From positions 1 to 64,000 of the forward strand of contig NZ_JANKAS010000010.1 in assembly GCF_024622505.1 (NCBI RefSeq): 64,000 bases of DNA. Reading direction: 5' to 3'. The notes under the pieces are model-generated. The model was not told where the DNA came from. It made no database searches and was given only the letters and a program-made list of their open reading frames with translations. Positions 53,292 to 62,149 of this stretch are shown in pieces; position 1 is the first letter of the stretch; every line of letters begins with the position of its first letter. This DNA is from Irregularibacter muris. Lineage in GTDB: Bacteria; Bacillota; Clostridia; Eubacteriales; Garciellaceae. Both the position numbers and the translations under genes were made by a program.

Positions 53292-54162
53292 CTTCTGCTT
53301 CAACCTCCTCATCATAAGTTTTGGCTATAAAGACCTCATTATATTCTTTTTTTAGTGTGCGGCAAATAGATTGGGCCTCTTTTTCATCTCTGCAAAATCC
53401 AAAAACAGTGGGTCCACTACCGCTCATTAACACACCCTTTGCTCCCAGCTCCTCTAGCCTTTTTTTAATGGCTTTAATTTCCGGATAGGCCGGTATGGTT
53501 ACATCTTCTAATATATTATAAAAATAAGGGATTGCCTTATCTATATTTTGCTCTTTTATCCCTTGGATGGCTCTAGCTGTGTCGGGGTGCTGGGTATGCC
53601 TATTTATTTTGAGATTTTTATATACCCAGGCAGTAGAAATTGAAATAGGAGGCTTTACCAACACTAACCAATTGGAAGGCAGTGGGGGTAAAGATTGTAG
53701 TTTTTCTCCAATGCCTTGGGCAAGGGCTGTCCCTCCCAATAAACAAAAGGGAATATCTGCACCAACTCTTTTTCCCAATTCCATTAATTTGGTCAAGGGT
53801 AAATCCAATTGCCACAATTCATTTAATGCCTGCAGGGTGCCCGCACCATTGCTGCTCCCTCCTGCTAGTCCTGCCGCTACGGGAATGTTTTTATGTATGA
53901 ATATATCTATACCCTTGTCTATCTTGTATTCATCTTTAAGTAGTTTTGCCGCTCTATATACTATATTGCTTTCATCTATGGGAACTTCACAATGTTGACA
54001 ATAGATAGTTATCCCCTTTTTCTTTGAAATAAATTCCATCTCATCAAATAAGTCTATGCTTTGCATAATCATTTCCACTTCATGGTAGTTGTCTTTTCTT
54101 TTACCCAATACGTCCAAAGTCAAATTAATCTTGGCTCTGGTCTTCATCTTCTTATGATTCAT
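53284..54162 (-). CDS. ispE: 4-diphosphocytidyl-2-C-methyl-D-erythritol kinase
   Basis: 292 residues. IspE phosphorylates CDP-methylerythritol in the MEP isoprenoid pathway. It has the N-terminal RAKINLTLDVLGKRKDNYHEV, the GHMP-kinase ATP loop PVAAGLAGGSSNGAG (about 94-108), the GADIPFCLLGG motif and the C-terminal MSGSGPTVFG. The SD before the ATG at 54162 is weak; an ATG at 54147 is an alternative. The last 10 residues are acidic. Confidence 0.95.
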   Translation of the reverse strand: MNHKKMKTRAKINLTLDVLGKRKDNYHEVEMIMQSIDLFDEMEFISKKKGITIYCQHCEVPIDESNIVYRAAKLLKDEYKIDKGIDIFIHKNIPVAAGLAGGSSNGAGTLQALNELWQLDLPLTKLMELGKRVGADIPFCLLGGTALAQGIGEKLQSLPPLPSNWLVLVKPPISISTAWVYKNLKINRHTQHPDTARAIQGIKEQNIDKAIPYFYNILEDVTIPAYPEIKAIKKRLEELGAKGVLMSGSGPTVFGFCRDEKEAQSICRTLKKEYNEVFIAKTYDEEVEAEDE

Positions 54163-54262
54163 TTTCGCACCAACCTATTTATTATGTGTATACAATCCCT
54201 ACTTATTATACCAAAGTATTCATGTAAAATAAATAACTTATTGAGGAGGATAAGGTAAACGA

Positions 54263-54290
54263 GAAAGGGACCGTCACAGGGGACGCTCCC
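54263..54290 (-). terminator. Hairpin after sipL
   Basis: On the minus strand GGGAGCGTC pairs with GACGGTCCC (one mismatch), followed by TTTCTCG. It is a weak terminator. The GACGG/CCGTC core recalls the hairpins at 23164 and 25801. Confidence 0.5.
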
Positions 54291-54306
54291 TACATCCTAT
54301 TTTCCT

Positions 54307-55884
54307 TTATTTTAACATATATTGACTCTTTTTTGAAATGATAATCGGAGCATAGTTTGGGATTTGATCTTGATCCTTAATATCGTTTTGTTTCAATACA
54401 TCCTCTATGGTCACACCATATCTTTTTGCAATTTCCCAAAGGCTATCGCTAGGCTGTTTGAAATACACATTGATTTTTGCATCTTTAGATTCTTCTTCCT
54501 CTTCTAAAGGCAATTCCTCAATTTCACTAATGGCATATACGGTTACCGGCTTAAATAATTGACTTTGAATATCTAAGACCATTTTTACTTCTATTTCATT
54601 TGGGCCTACTACTTGATAACTCATATGACGAATATTGGTGAATACATCTCCAAAGACGTCTGCTACTTCTTCCACATGGAATTCATGTTGGAAGGGAATC
54701 TCAGCCTGTGCACTTTCATAGTTCTCTCCCTCTGCCACTACTTTATATAAAACCTCTGTATCGACAACCCCTTCAATAATCCACTTATCTTCTACTCTCT
54801 GGGCATCAGATACCTTTACCTTGCCCCCTACCGAAAGAATGTTTTCAATTTCTTCTTTTTCTATAGGGGTTTCTATCTTTCCTTTTACTGTAGCTTGGGC
54901 CATAAGATTATCTATCATTTCGTGGGCAAAGATTTTCTCTGTTTGCAAAGCCGTTTTGATGCTTGGGCTATAGGCATCCACTATGCTTTCTATTTCGTGA
55001 GTCTCATATAAAGTCCCTGTCATTCCTACGAGAACCTCTACATCCATTAAACTAAATTTTCCCTCATCATCTGCATTCATATGGGTTAAAATATCTTCCA
55101 CATTAAAGCTTAGCTGATATTGCATATCAGGATGTATACCAGGGCTTTCTACAAAATGGGCAAGGGGCATTTCATGTTGGACGTATTCAATGGTTTGATT
55201 TCCATCTTCCTCACCTATGTAGAGGATCTCTACTTCTATGGACCCATTGACCATTATGCGATCATCCCCAAGTTTTATTTCTTTCTCTAGGACTTTTGCC
55301 TGGGCTTTGATAATTTCTACAATAGCGGGCATATTTTCTCCCAGATCAATTTGGTCTTTCACCATGGATTGGTCATTGACTTTGTCTGCAACGGTAGTCA
55401 CTTTTACCCAATTGCGCAACATTTGCATATCCTCTAACCCCTTTATATTGATAAGCAATGGATATTGTTCTTTTTTTACAAGTTTTCCTTGAATTCCTAT
55501 GACTCCACGGATATCCAGCTTTCTTGTATTGAGCAATTGATGATCAATATATTCGATATTGGTTTGAATGATGGATTGAATATCGCCTTCATTTTCTACT
55601 TCAATCCAATGGCTAAAGGGTACATCTACACTGATCTGTTGAAGTTTTGCCCCTTCTTCTTGGGTTTGATACATGATATGACAGTCTACTACACCCTCCA
55701 CATAAAATTTGTTGCCTTCCACCACTTTGTTATTTACATGGATATTCCCTCTTACTGATAAAATCTTTTCCATATCTGGCTTATAATCAGGAACAACCAC
55801 GCTCTCTTCTATCATGGTTTGAGTTGTAAATCTTTTTACTTCTTGATCCACCTCAAGATATTCCTTCACTAATTCTAAAGGCAT
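54307..55884 (-). CDS. sipL: SipL-like spore coat morphogenetic protein
   Basis: 525 residues from the ATG at 55884 (MPLELVKEYLEVDQEV, GGAAGGAGG upstream); the frame continues to 56046 but that part lacks an SD and looks non-coding. Three DUF3794 repeats (about 35-150, 165-300 and 335-440) end in a LysM domain (about 480-525, DSLWEIAKRYGVTIEDVLKQND). This matches SipL of Clostridioides difficile, which binds SpoIVA through its LysM domain and anchors the coat on the forespore. The whole layout points to a clostridial spore-former. Confidence 0.92.
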   Translation of the reverse strand: MPLELVKEYLEVDQEVKRFTTQTMIEESVVVPDYKPDMEKILSVRGNIHVNNKVVEGNKFYVEGVVDCHIMYQTQEEGAKLQQISVDVPFSHWIEVENEGDIQSIIQTNIEYIDHQLLNTRKLDIRGVIGIQGKLVKKEQYPLLINIKGLEDMQMLRNWVKVTTVADKVNDQSMVKDQIDLGENMPAIVEIIKAQAKVLEKEIKLGDDRIMVNGSIEVEILYIGEEDGNQTIEYVQHEMPLAHFVESPGIHPDMQYQLSFNVEDILTHMNADDEGKFSLMDVEVLVGMTGTLYETHEIESIVDAYSPSIKTALQTEKIFAHEMIDNLMAQATVKGKIETPIEKEEIENILSVGGKVKVSDAQRVEDKWIIEGVVDTEVLYKVVAEGENYESAQAEIPFQHEFHVEEVADVFGDVFTNIRHMSYQVVGPNEIEVKMVLDIQSQLFKPVTVYAISEIEELPLEEEEESKDAKINVYFKQPSDSLWEIAKRYGVTIEDVLKQNDIKDQDQIPNYAPIIISKKSQYMLK

Positions 55885-56062
55885 TTCATTTCCTCCTTCC
55901 CATATGGATAGCTCTTTATTATATAGATATAGTCTAATGGCCCTAAATATGTTTGCTACTTTAATATTCTTATTAAGCCTGTAGAGAAAAAATGACAAGA
56001 AATTTAGATTATGGGAAAATGAGAGGAGATTTGAGATAAAGGACATATAAAAAAACGCAGGT

Positions 56063-56095
56063 AAAAAAGGAAGAGCTGCAGCCCTTCCTTTTTTT
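56063..56095. terminator. Terminator after arcC
   Basis: AAAAAAGGAAGAGCTGCAGC runs into CCTTCCTTTTTTT: a near-perfect palindrome of 33 bp with one mismatched pair centred on CTGCAG. T runs lie on both strands. It ends arcC about 24 nt past its stop. Confidence 0.88.
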
Positions 56096-56118
56096 GTCTT
56101 CTATCTTTTTATTTTCTT

Positions 56119-57069
56119 TTAGCCTTCTACAATCGTTGTTCCTGTTTGTCCTTCTAATGCTTCTACAGCTTTATCTAGAAGGGTGATAATGGCTTTTCTA
56201 CCTGGTTTTGATTTGGCAAAGGCCATAGCTGCCTCTACCTTTGGTAGCATAGAACCAGGTGCAAAATGTCCTTCTTCTATATATGTCTGAGCTTCTTGTA
56301 AGTTGATTTTGTCTAAAGATTTTTGATTTGGTTTGTTGAAGTTAATGGCCACTTGCTCTACTCCTGTTAAAATAACTAGAGTATCTGCATCCATAATCTC
56401 AGCTAGTTTTTCTGCAGCGAAGTCTTTATCAATAACCGCTGGAATTCCTTCTAAGCTGCCATCTTCTTTTTGAACCACTGGAATACCGCCACCACCAACT
56501 GCAATCGTTAATATTCCACCATCTACTAGTGTTTTAATGGCTTGTTTTTCCACTACATCCACTGGTTTTGGGGAGGCCACTACTCTTCTATACCCTCTAC
56601 CCGCATCTTCTACCATAACATATCCTTTTTCCTCTTCTATCTGTTTTGCTTCTTCTTCAGAATAGAAAGCACCAATAGGCTTAGTAGGATTTTGGAAAGC
56701 GGGATCTTCTTTATCCACTAATACTTGTGTAACAATAGATGCCACTGGCTTGTCCACTGCTTGTTTTCTAAGTTCTTCTTGAATGGCTTGTTGCAGATGG
56801 TAACCAATGTATCCTTGGCTCATGGCTCCACACTCTGGGAAAGGAATGACTGGTGTTACTTCGGCAGCATACTCACTGGCTAGTACGATCCTTCCTACTT
56901 GAGGTCCATTTCCATGGGCAAGAATAACATCATATCCTGCTTTGATTAGGGAAACAATACTTACCGCTGTATTTTTTGCAGCAATTAACTGTTCCTCCGA
57001 TGTTGGTGGTCTATCGGGATCTTGAAGAGCATTCCCACCTAATGCAACTACAACTCTTTTATTTGTCAT
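56119..57069 (-). CDS. arcC: Carbamate kinase
   Basis: 316 residues. It forms ATP from carbamoyl phosphate and ADP (reversible). Family motifs are VVALGGNAL, AHGNGPQVG, the GAMSQGYIGYHLQQA segment, VASPKPVDVVE, AVGGGGIPV and VIDKDFAAEKLA. SD AAAGGAG. arcA, arcB and transporters of the arginine deiminase pathway are not adjacent, so it stands alone between sipL and veg; carbamoyl phosphate might come from other routes such as purine or agmatine breakdown. Confidence 0.95.
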   Translation of the reverse strand: MTNKRVVVALGGNALQDPDRPPTSEEQLIAAKNTAVSIVSLIKAGYDVILAHGNGPQVGRIVLASEYAAEVTPVIPFPECGAMSQGYIGYHLQQAIQEELRKQAVDKPVASIVTQVLVDKEDPAFQNPTKPIGAFYSEEEAKQIEEEKGYVMVEDAGRGYRRVVASPKPVDVVEKQAIKTLVDGGILTIAVGGGGIPVVQKEDGSLEGIPAVIDKDFAAEKLAEIMDADTLVILTGVEQVAINFNKPNQKSLDKINLQEAQTYIEEGHFAPGSMLPKVEAAMAFAKSKPGRKAIITLLDKAVEALEGQTGTTIVEG

Positions 57070-57342
57070 TAAAATTCTCCTTTTCTATGTTTTTATATAG
57101 GAAGGTCCTCTTACCTGTAAAAAACCAACTTTCCTATATCCTGAGGATAACCATTTCCTCTCTCTTGTGCTTTTAGTTTATTTAATTTATTTCAAACCTA
57201 TACATAGATAAAATTCTAGGAAAAAGCTATAAACCCTTTATGTATGTATTACAAATGAATGGCACTTATAATATTTATCGTTGTAATAACAATACAATCT
57301 ATTGGACTATCTTCTATTTAGGAATAAGTCTTTAAAGAGAAC
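57070..57342. other. Gap upstream of arcC
   Basis: AT-rich, with no gene-like frame. Only the arcC SD region was recognised; the veg terminator begins at its far end. No clear promoter pair for arcC could be fixed. Confidence 0.4.
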
Positions 57343-57375
57343 AAAAAATAGCTGCTTTCTCTAAGCAGCTATTTT
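57343..57375 (-). terminator. Terminator after veg
   Basis: On the minus strand AAATAGCTGCTT/AAGCAGCTATTT (perfect 12 bp, 5-nt loop) is followed by TTTGTTC. It adjoins the veg stop codon. Confidence 0.9.
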
Positions 57376-57644
57376 TATCCACATTGAATGACTTTGTTAT
57401 CTTTACAAAGAGTTAATTCTACATTGTTTGTTAAAATATCAGAATAGCAGAAAGATATTTTTCTTGGTGACATCCTCTCTTCATCAATAGCAATGACGAA
57501 GATACTAGGATAAGTTTGTTCTATAATACCTTCACGCACATAAGTCCTTTTACGACTTTTATTGGCCTTTAATCTTACTCTTTGTCCAACATAACCGTCT
57601 AAGTCTTGTTTGATTTTATGAAGTGAATTTTTTCTTTCCTCCAC
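57375..57644 (-). CDS. veg: Veg family protein
   Basis: 89 residues from a GTG at 57644 with AAGGAT 9 nt upstream. The longer frame from the ATG at 57671 is rejected because that ATG lies 5 nt after the -10 box, at the transcription start. Core motifs are LDGYVGQRVRLKANKSRK and IIEQTYPSIFVIAID. Veg is a small RNA-binding-like beta protein that stimulates biofilm genes in B. subtilis; its mechanism is unclear. It usually neighbours ispE, and here lies about 3.2 kb away. Confidence 0.9.
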   Translation of the reverse strand: MEERKNSLHKIKQDLDGYVGQRVRLKANKSRKRTYVREGIIEQTYPSIFVIAIDEERMSPRKISFCYSDILTNNVELTLCKDNKVIQCG

Positions 57645-57676
57645 TTTATCACCATCCTTATCTCTTACCATGTATG

Positions 57677-57705
57677 ATTATACCATGGATTGTTTATTTT
57701 GTCAA
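57677..57705 (-). promoter_or_regulatory. Consensus sigma-A promoter of veg
   Basis: On the minus strand TTGACA (57700-57705), a 17-bp spacer and TATAAT (57677-57682): a perfect match in both boxes and in spacing. The B. subtilis veg promoter is also among the strongest known. Confidence 0.9.
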
Positions 57706-57812
57706 AATTTTATATTATATCAATTGGTACAAAGTATTGTCAATAAAAAAAAACCATGTTTAGGGTAATTTTTCCCCTATTACTTTCCATATTCTTAATA
57801 TATCCTCTATTT

Positions 57813-59201
57813 TTAGGCTTTATCTATTGTCCAATAGCTTAGAAGGGCATGATAAATGCAAGTGGCTATTTTAGCCCCATAGTCCTCTTGGCTAGAAAAA
57901 TACCCTATATCTAAGATTAAAGTACTATTTTTACTTTCTCTGGTTAAAAACAAATCTCCTTCTATGATTTCCTGTACGTCCAGACCATTGTCCTTGAATT
58001 CACTGATAATGTTTTGTCCCAATCGGTAGGCTTCTTCATCTCCTGGGTAAATATAGATTTGATTCACCGTTGACTTTATGGCAGGATTATCATTGCCGTG
58101 AATGCTGAGCATAAAATGGGGATGTAGTTTATTGTTGATGGCTAAGCGTTGTCCCAAGGAAACATATTTATCCTCTGTGCGGGTGAGAACTACTGTACTG
58201 CCCGCTTCCTTTAGGATTTTTTCTAGGTGAAGGGCAATTTTTAGATTCCTATCCTTTTCTTGAACATTCTGTTTGAAAATCCCCTTATCTTTTCCACCAT
58301 GTCCTGGATCAATTAGGATTATCTTGCCCTGTAATGGCATATTTATACTCCATTGTGGAATTCTCTCAATCTGTATGCCGGTAAAATAATATTTGAGAAT
58401 TTCTTCTGCCTTCATCCCATCTAGGGCCAGTTTTTGCGCTCCATACTGGCACAATCCCAGTCCATGTCCTTTTCCTTGAACATAAAATCTAAATTTTGTA
58501 GGTTGCCAACCAAATCTTGAGGAAGGTAAGCCTAATTTTTGTTGAATTTCTGTTCCTTTCATCCATTTATCCCCTATTTTAATATTGACAATTCTCCCCT
58601 CTTGGTCTCTTTCCACCTGATCAATGATATTGGATACGGTGGCTCCCTGTAAGGGAGTGGATTTGGGAAATCTTACATTTAAAAGTTTCTCCATTTCTTC
58701 TATGGAGATATCCACGGTAGTTTGCCAATGGGGTGATGTATGTTTGCAATGATCGCACAATACCTTACGAGTATAGCGGATAGTATTGCCTAGAAAGTTT
58801 TCGGCATTTTGGGTAGCTCCACCACAGGTATGATGGTAATAAGGATGAATAAAACTGCCTCCAAAAGTGATCACCCTATGGGCAGTATCTTTTATGGCAG
58901 TTTCCAAGGGCTCTTTTATGTCCTTTGGTATATCCTTTGTCTCTATACATCCCATACAATGGTTGGGATCATTACATATATCCGCCTGGGGATGCAATGC
59001 ACAACCTCTTCCATCAAATCGCCTCATTTTTTTAAAAAGATAGGTACGTATCATGATGGCGTGGGCTTTCAAAACTTCTATATGAAAATGTTCTTTTATG
59101 TCAAAGGCAAGTATATTTAAGATTTGTTCCTCTAAATTAGTGGAACAAATCTTCTTTTTCTCTCGGTAATATACATCTATTTTTATTTTTTCTTGTCCCA
59201 T
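57813..59201 (-). CDS. SpoIID-domain/amidase_3 fusion protein
   Basis: 462 residues with two peptidoglycan-hydrolase modules. Residues about 5-300 resemble SpoIID, a lytic transglycosylase: LEEQILNILAFDIKEHF, LKAHAIMIRTY, HTCGGATQNAENF and GKGHGLGLCQYGAQ. Residues about 308-455 resemble zinc-dependent N-acetylmuramoyl-L-alanine amidase: DPGHGG, EKDRNL and SIHGND as Zn ligands. Both catalytic Glu positions look changed to Asp: Asp34 in ILAFD (normally SEM) and Asp431 in LILDIGYFS (normally VE-GF). No signal peptide is visible. SD AAAGGAG. A spore-cortex or engulfment role is guessed. Confidence 0.85.
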   Translation of the reverse strand: MGQEKIKIDVYYREKKKICSTNLEEQILNILAFDIKEHFHIEVLKAHAIMIRTYLFKKMRRFDGRGCALHPQADICNDPNHCMGCIETKDIPKDIKEPLETAIKDTAHRVITFGGSFIHPYYHHTCGGATQNAENFLGNTIRYTRKVLCDHCKHTSPHWQTTVDISIEEMEKLLNVRFPKSTPLQGATVSNIIDQVERDQEGRIVNIKIGDKWMKGTEIQQKLGLPSSRFGWQPTKFRFYVQGKGHGLGLCQYGAQKLALDGMKAEEILKYYFTGIQIERIPQWSINMPLQGKIILIDPGHGGKDKGIFKQNVQEKDRNLKIALHLEKILKEAGSTVVLTRTEDKYVSLGQRLAINNKLHPHFMLSIHGNDNPAIKSTVNQIYIYPGDEEAYRLGQNIISEFKDNGLDVQEIIEGDLFLTRESKNSTLILDIGYFSSQEDYGAKIATCIYHALLSYWTIDKA

Positions 59202-59273
59202 AGTCTTCTCTCCTTTGTCCCTTAGGCATAGAAACTTTGTAGTATATTATATGCGCAGACAAAGGTACATGTG

Positions 59274-59322
59274 AAAAGAGTAAGAAAGCACCCCTGGTGT
59301 AGGAGCACTTTCTTACTCTTTT
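59274..59322 (-). terminator. Terminator after the YhcN-type lipoprotein gene
   Basis: AAAAGAGTAAGAAAG/CTTTCTTACTCTTTT forms a perfect 15-bp outer stem (59274-59288 and 59308-59322) with a smaller inner CCT/AGG pair. It follows directly on the stop at 59325. Confidence 0.88.
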
Positions 59323-59324
59323 AT

Positions 59325-59900
59325 TTATTGCACACTTGGAGCTGGTCTTCTAAACATTTCTGTTAGTTGATCTATAAACCCAGAAATAGGTCTTCCATTT
59401 TCAACATCTCTCGCTACATCTTTCAATCTGGTTACCGTATCGGAGTCCGCAGATACATAAACCCTATTAATGGTAGCTTCTTTATCTTTGATGATATCGC
59501 CAACTCTTTCCTTTAATTGGTCGGTTGCATTGTCTTGGATATTGGCATTTATGTCTATCCCTACATAAGCTGTATTCCCATTCACTACTACTGTAGCATC
59601 CCTTACTCCATCCACATCTTTAGCCACATCGGCTACTCGCCTTGCTCTGGCTGTATCATCCCCTGAAACATTGTTTTCTGTAGTATTGTTTCTTGGGGTG
59701 TTGTTGGGCACAGTAGTGTTATCTCTTGGTGTTACATTGTCTTGATTATTGGGAATCATATTGTCGGGGTTAGCATTTCTTTGATTATTAGGTGCATTTT
59801 GTACATTGTTGTCAGGGTTTACTCTCCTGGCAGGTGCACAACCTACAATCAAACTACCAACCAATAGGAAAATAATACTTAAAAGAACTACTCTCTTCAT
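59325..59900 (-). CDS. YhcN/YlaJ-family spore lipoprotein
   Basis: 191 residues. Lipoprotein signal with lipobox LIVGC (Cys at about 21), an Asn/Pro-rich low-complexity spacer (about 27-78), then the YhcN/YlaJ domain (about 84-170: RRVADVAKDVDGVRDATVVV, AYVGIDI, VYVSADSD). Members are spore inner-membrane or cortex lipoproteins in Bacilli and Clostridia, of uncertain function. SD AAGGAGG. The Asn content of the linker is striking. Confidence 0.88.
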   Translation of the reverse strand: MKRVVLLSIIFLLVGSLIVGCAPARRVNPDNNVQNAPNNQRNANPDNMIPNNQDNVTPRDNTTVPNNTPRNNTTENNVSGDDTARARRVADVAKDVDGVRDATVVVNGNTAYVGIDINANIQDNATDQLKERVGDIIKDKEATINRVYVSADSDTVTRLKDVARDVENGRPISGFIDQLTEMFRRPAPSVQ

Positions 59901-60001
59901 ATCTTTTTCCTCCTTTATCTAGTCACTAGATTATATCTAACCCAGCTAGTATTAGTGTGCTAAAGGGAGGAAGAAGTTATCCTATAAGTTTTTTCCATTT
60001 T

Positions 60002-61399
60002 TTAAAATCTACCCACTGGAGGCATAGTAGGTCGGTGAGGCACAGTTACTGCTCCTGTTCTAGCATCAATATATAATAGCCAATAGCCTAAGGCTCCTTG
60101 TTCCCTTTTATTTCCTTTTAAAGGATGCCAATATAAAAATCCTGTACTACCTTGAAAGGGTTGTTCTTGGATATAAAATCTTCCTAATATGCCATAGACA
60201 TAGTATTGAAGTTTTTTCTCCCCACGATAGTCAGCATAGGTAACGCCGAATATCCAAGGATTGGGCTCTTTGATATATTTTTCTCCAACATTTCGGTATT
60301 GCATATAGGGATACATCAATGGAACAAAAGATCCATTATAAAATAAGTAATATACCTCTAGCTCTCTTTCATGACCAATAACTCTCCACCAACGATGGTC
60401 TTCTAATTCTGGTTCGAAGGGCTGAAAGGGTTTGATAATTTTATCTAATTTATCTAAATTTTCATTGGTAAAATGATAGGGTGAAGCAATATTGATTTTT
60501 TTGTCATCATCGTGGTACAGAGTACTCTGGGGTGAATTCTGTTCAAAGTCTACCCAATACTCATCCTCTAGTTTTGCTTGAGAGGATGCTTTTTCCTCTC
60601 CCTTTACTGGCTCTTCTTTGATGGAAGTATCTTTTTCCTCCTCTTTTTTTTCTTCCCATTCTATAGTTTCTTGAGGCTTTTCTTTTTTGTCTTCTACTTC
60701 CTTTGCCTCTTCTAAAATTTCTTCATGATCTTCCTTTACTTGTTCTATGTCTTGTTCTGGTTCTATATTTTCTTCTTGTTTAGGTTCCCCTATTTCTTTG
60801 TTTTTTATTTCCTCAGTTAAATCCCATTCTGCTTTTAATCCTTCATTAAGCTCTGCCTTTATCCAATCACTTTGTTCTTCCTCCGGTATTTTTTCTTTTT
60901 CTGGTATTCTTATATCTTCTATTTCTTCTTTAACTTCTCTTACTTCTTTTTCTTCTGCTTTTATGGATTCTACTATTTGTCTCTCTTGTTTTTTACTATT
61001 GATAAATTTTTTAAATTCAAATTTTTCTTTTTGTAACCAGCCCACTAGAGGTACAGTTGCTCTTTGGGTGCTTTCTGCGTCCTTCACCAAAATTACTCCA
61101 AAATCTTGAAGAGATAACCCTGTCCCCATTATATTGGGTGCAGCAGCTTTATATTGCCCCTGTGCCTTTCCTGTATCCTCTACCCTTAAATAACCTAGAC
61201 TTGCAGGTATTCCCTGAATTGTTAGAAGTTGAATTTCATACTCCATTGGTTTTACATTGTCTACAAATACCTTGAAGTTAACCTGTTGTTGTCTTCTTTC
61301 TATTTCAATATGTCCTTTAAGTGGCTGACTAGGTGTCATGGCATAGTTTTTGTCTTCTGATGTGAGAAATATAAATTTTCTTTCATAGGATGAAGCCAT
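60002..61399 (-). CDS. Conserved clostridial protein with Glu-rich linker, function unknown
   Basis: 465 residues in three parts. An N-terminal beta domain (about 1-125) begins MASSYERKFIFLTSEDKNYA. The middle (about 140-280) is very acidic and Glu/Lys-rich, probably extended or coiled. A Trp/Tyr-rich C-terminal domain (about 310-465) contains HRWWRVIGHERELEVYYLFYN, ending in a proline-rich tail. No signal peptide. The neighbours are spore-related, so a coat or spore-surface role is possible, but I do not recognise the family. SD GAGGGAGGG. Confidence 0.75.
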   Translation of the reverse strand: MASSYERKFIFLTSEDKNYAMTPSQPLKGHIEIERRQQQVNFKVFVDNVKPMEYEIQLLTIQGIPASLGYLRVEDTGKAQGQYKAAAPNIMGTGLSLQDFGVILVKDAESTQRATVPLVGWLQKEKFEFKKFINSKKQERQIVESIKAEEKEVREVKEEIEDIRIPEKEKIPEEEQSDWIKAELNEGLKAEWDLTEEIKNKEIGEPKQEENIEPEQDIEQVKEDHEEILEEAKEVEDKKEKPQETIEWEEKKEEEKDTSIKEEPVKGEEKASSQAKLEDEYWVDFEQNSPQSTLYHDDDKKINIASPYHFTNENLDKLDKIIKPFQPFEPELEDHRWWRVIGHERELEVYYLFYNGSFVPLMYPYMQYRNVGEKYIKEPNPWIFGVTYADYRGEKKLQYYVYGILGRFYIQEQPFQGSTGFLYWHPLKGNKREQGALGYWLLYIDARTGAVTVPHRPTMPPVGRF

Positions 61400-61657
61400 T
61401 TTTTTCCCTCCCTCTAATACAACAGCATGAATTTAATCTATTGGGCTTATTAAAATCAGCGAGTACAATAGATTAGTTTAGTCTTTTTTATTGAAGACAC
61501 AATGTTTCCCTGTATTACAATATATTCCTTTCATAGGTTTTTATGTTTATTTGAAGTCTTTAGAGATAAGAAATCCAAATAAAGGAGGGTTAGGCTTAAA
61601 TGATTGCATTATTGGAGATAAATGCGTCGTAGACTGCCCTTCTTTTCATGATAGGAA

Positions 61658-61833
61658 CAGCCGGATTAGTTAAATTCTGACTTGCTACGTTTGGGGTAAG
61701 AGTTTGTAAAATTTGCTTTCAGCAGCGTCAAAAACTCGCTTTGCTCAAACACTTGACTTAAAACGCTTCCAGCTACATTAACAAACTCTAAACCCCTACA
61801 CTACGTCAAGTCTCCATTTAACTAATCCAGCTG
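61658..61833 (+). repeat. Palindromic dispersed repeat, family X (copy X1)
   Basis: 176 bp with 18-bp inverted ends CAGCCGGATTAGTTAAAT and, complemented, CAGCTGGATTAGTTAAAT (17 of 18). The core AAGAGTTTGTAAAATT, CAAAAACTCGCTTTGCTCAA and CACTTGACTTAAA is shared with X0 (2839-3008) and X2. Confidence 0.8.
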
Positions 61834-61838
61834 AACTG

Positions 61839-61963
61839 TAAATAGTGCGTTATAAAAAGGCTTGTCATCCTGAGCGTTAGCGAAGGATCTTAGACCCAAA
61901 AGACAAACATAAGATGCTTCGTTTCCCTCAGCATGACAGCCACTTTTTACGACGCACTATTTA
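61839..61963. repeat. Palindromic dispersed repeat, family Y (copy Y3)
   Basis: 125 bp with perfect 12-bp ends TAAATAGTGCGT (61839-61850) and ACGCACTATTTA (61952-61963). Inner arms hold GTCATCCTGAGCGTTAGCG and AAGGATCTTA against AAGATGCTTCG and CTCAGCATGAC. It shares the GTCAT(T/C)CTGAGC block with Y1 at 23888-23986. It sits exactly between X1 and X2. Confidence 0.8.
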
Positions 61964-61968
61964 TGTGT

Positions 61969-62149
61969 CAGCTGGGGGAGTTAAATGGAGATTTTGCTTT
62001 GTGAAGAGACTTAGAGTTTGTTAATGAAGCTAGATAGGCGCTTTAAGTCAAGTGTCTGAGCGTAGCGAGTTTTTGACGGTACCTATATAGCGAATTTACA
62101 AACTCTTGGGCTCAAACATGGGCAAATCGGAATTTAACTCCCCCAGCTG
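61969..62149 (-). repeat. Palindromic dispersed repeat, family X (copy X2)
   Basis: 181 bp with perfect 18-bp inverted ends CAGCTGGGGGAGTTAAAT (61969-61986; complement 62132-62149). Read on the minus strand its core (CCAAGAGTTTGTAAATTCGC, CAAAAACTCGCTACGCTCAG, CACTTGACTTAAAGCGC, CTTCACAAAGCAAAATCTCC) follows X0 and X1 block by block. Confidence 0.82.

Noticed and set aside
54307-56046. N-terminal extension of SipL to 56046
   Set aside because: The extra 54 codons lack an SD, while GGAAGGAGG directly precedes the ATG at 55884.
56119-57069. Arginine deiminase operon
   Set aside because: Only carbamate kinase is present; no arcA, arcB or antiporter in the window.
61491-61673. 60-codon plus-strand frame before the repeat nest
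   Set aside because: No SD or recognisable features, and it runs into repeat X1.
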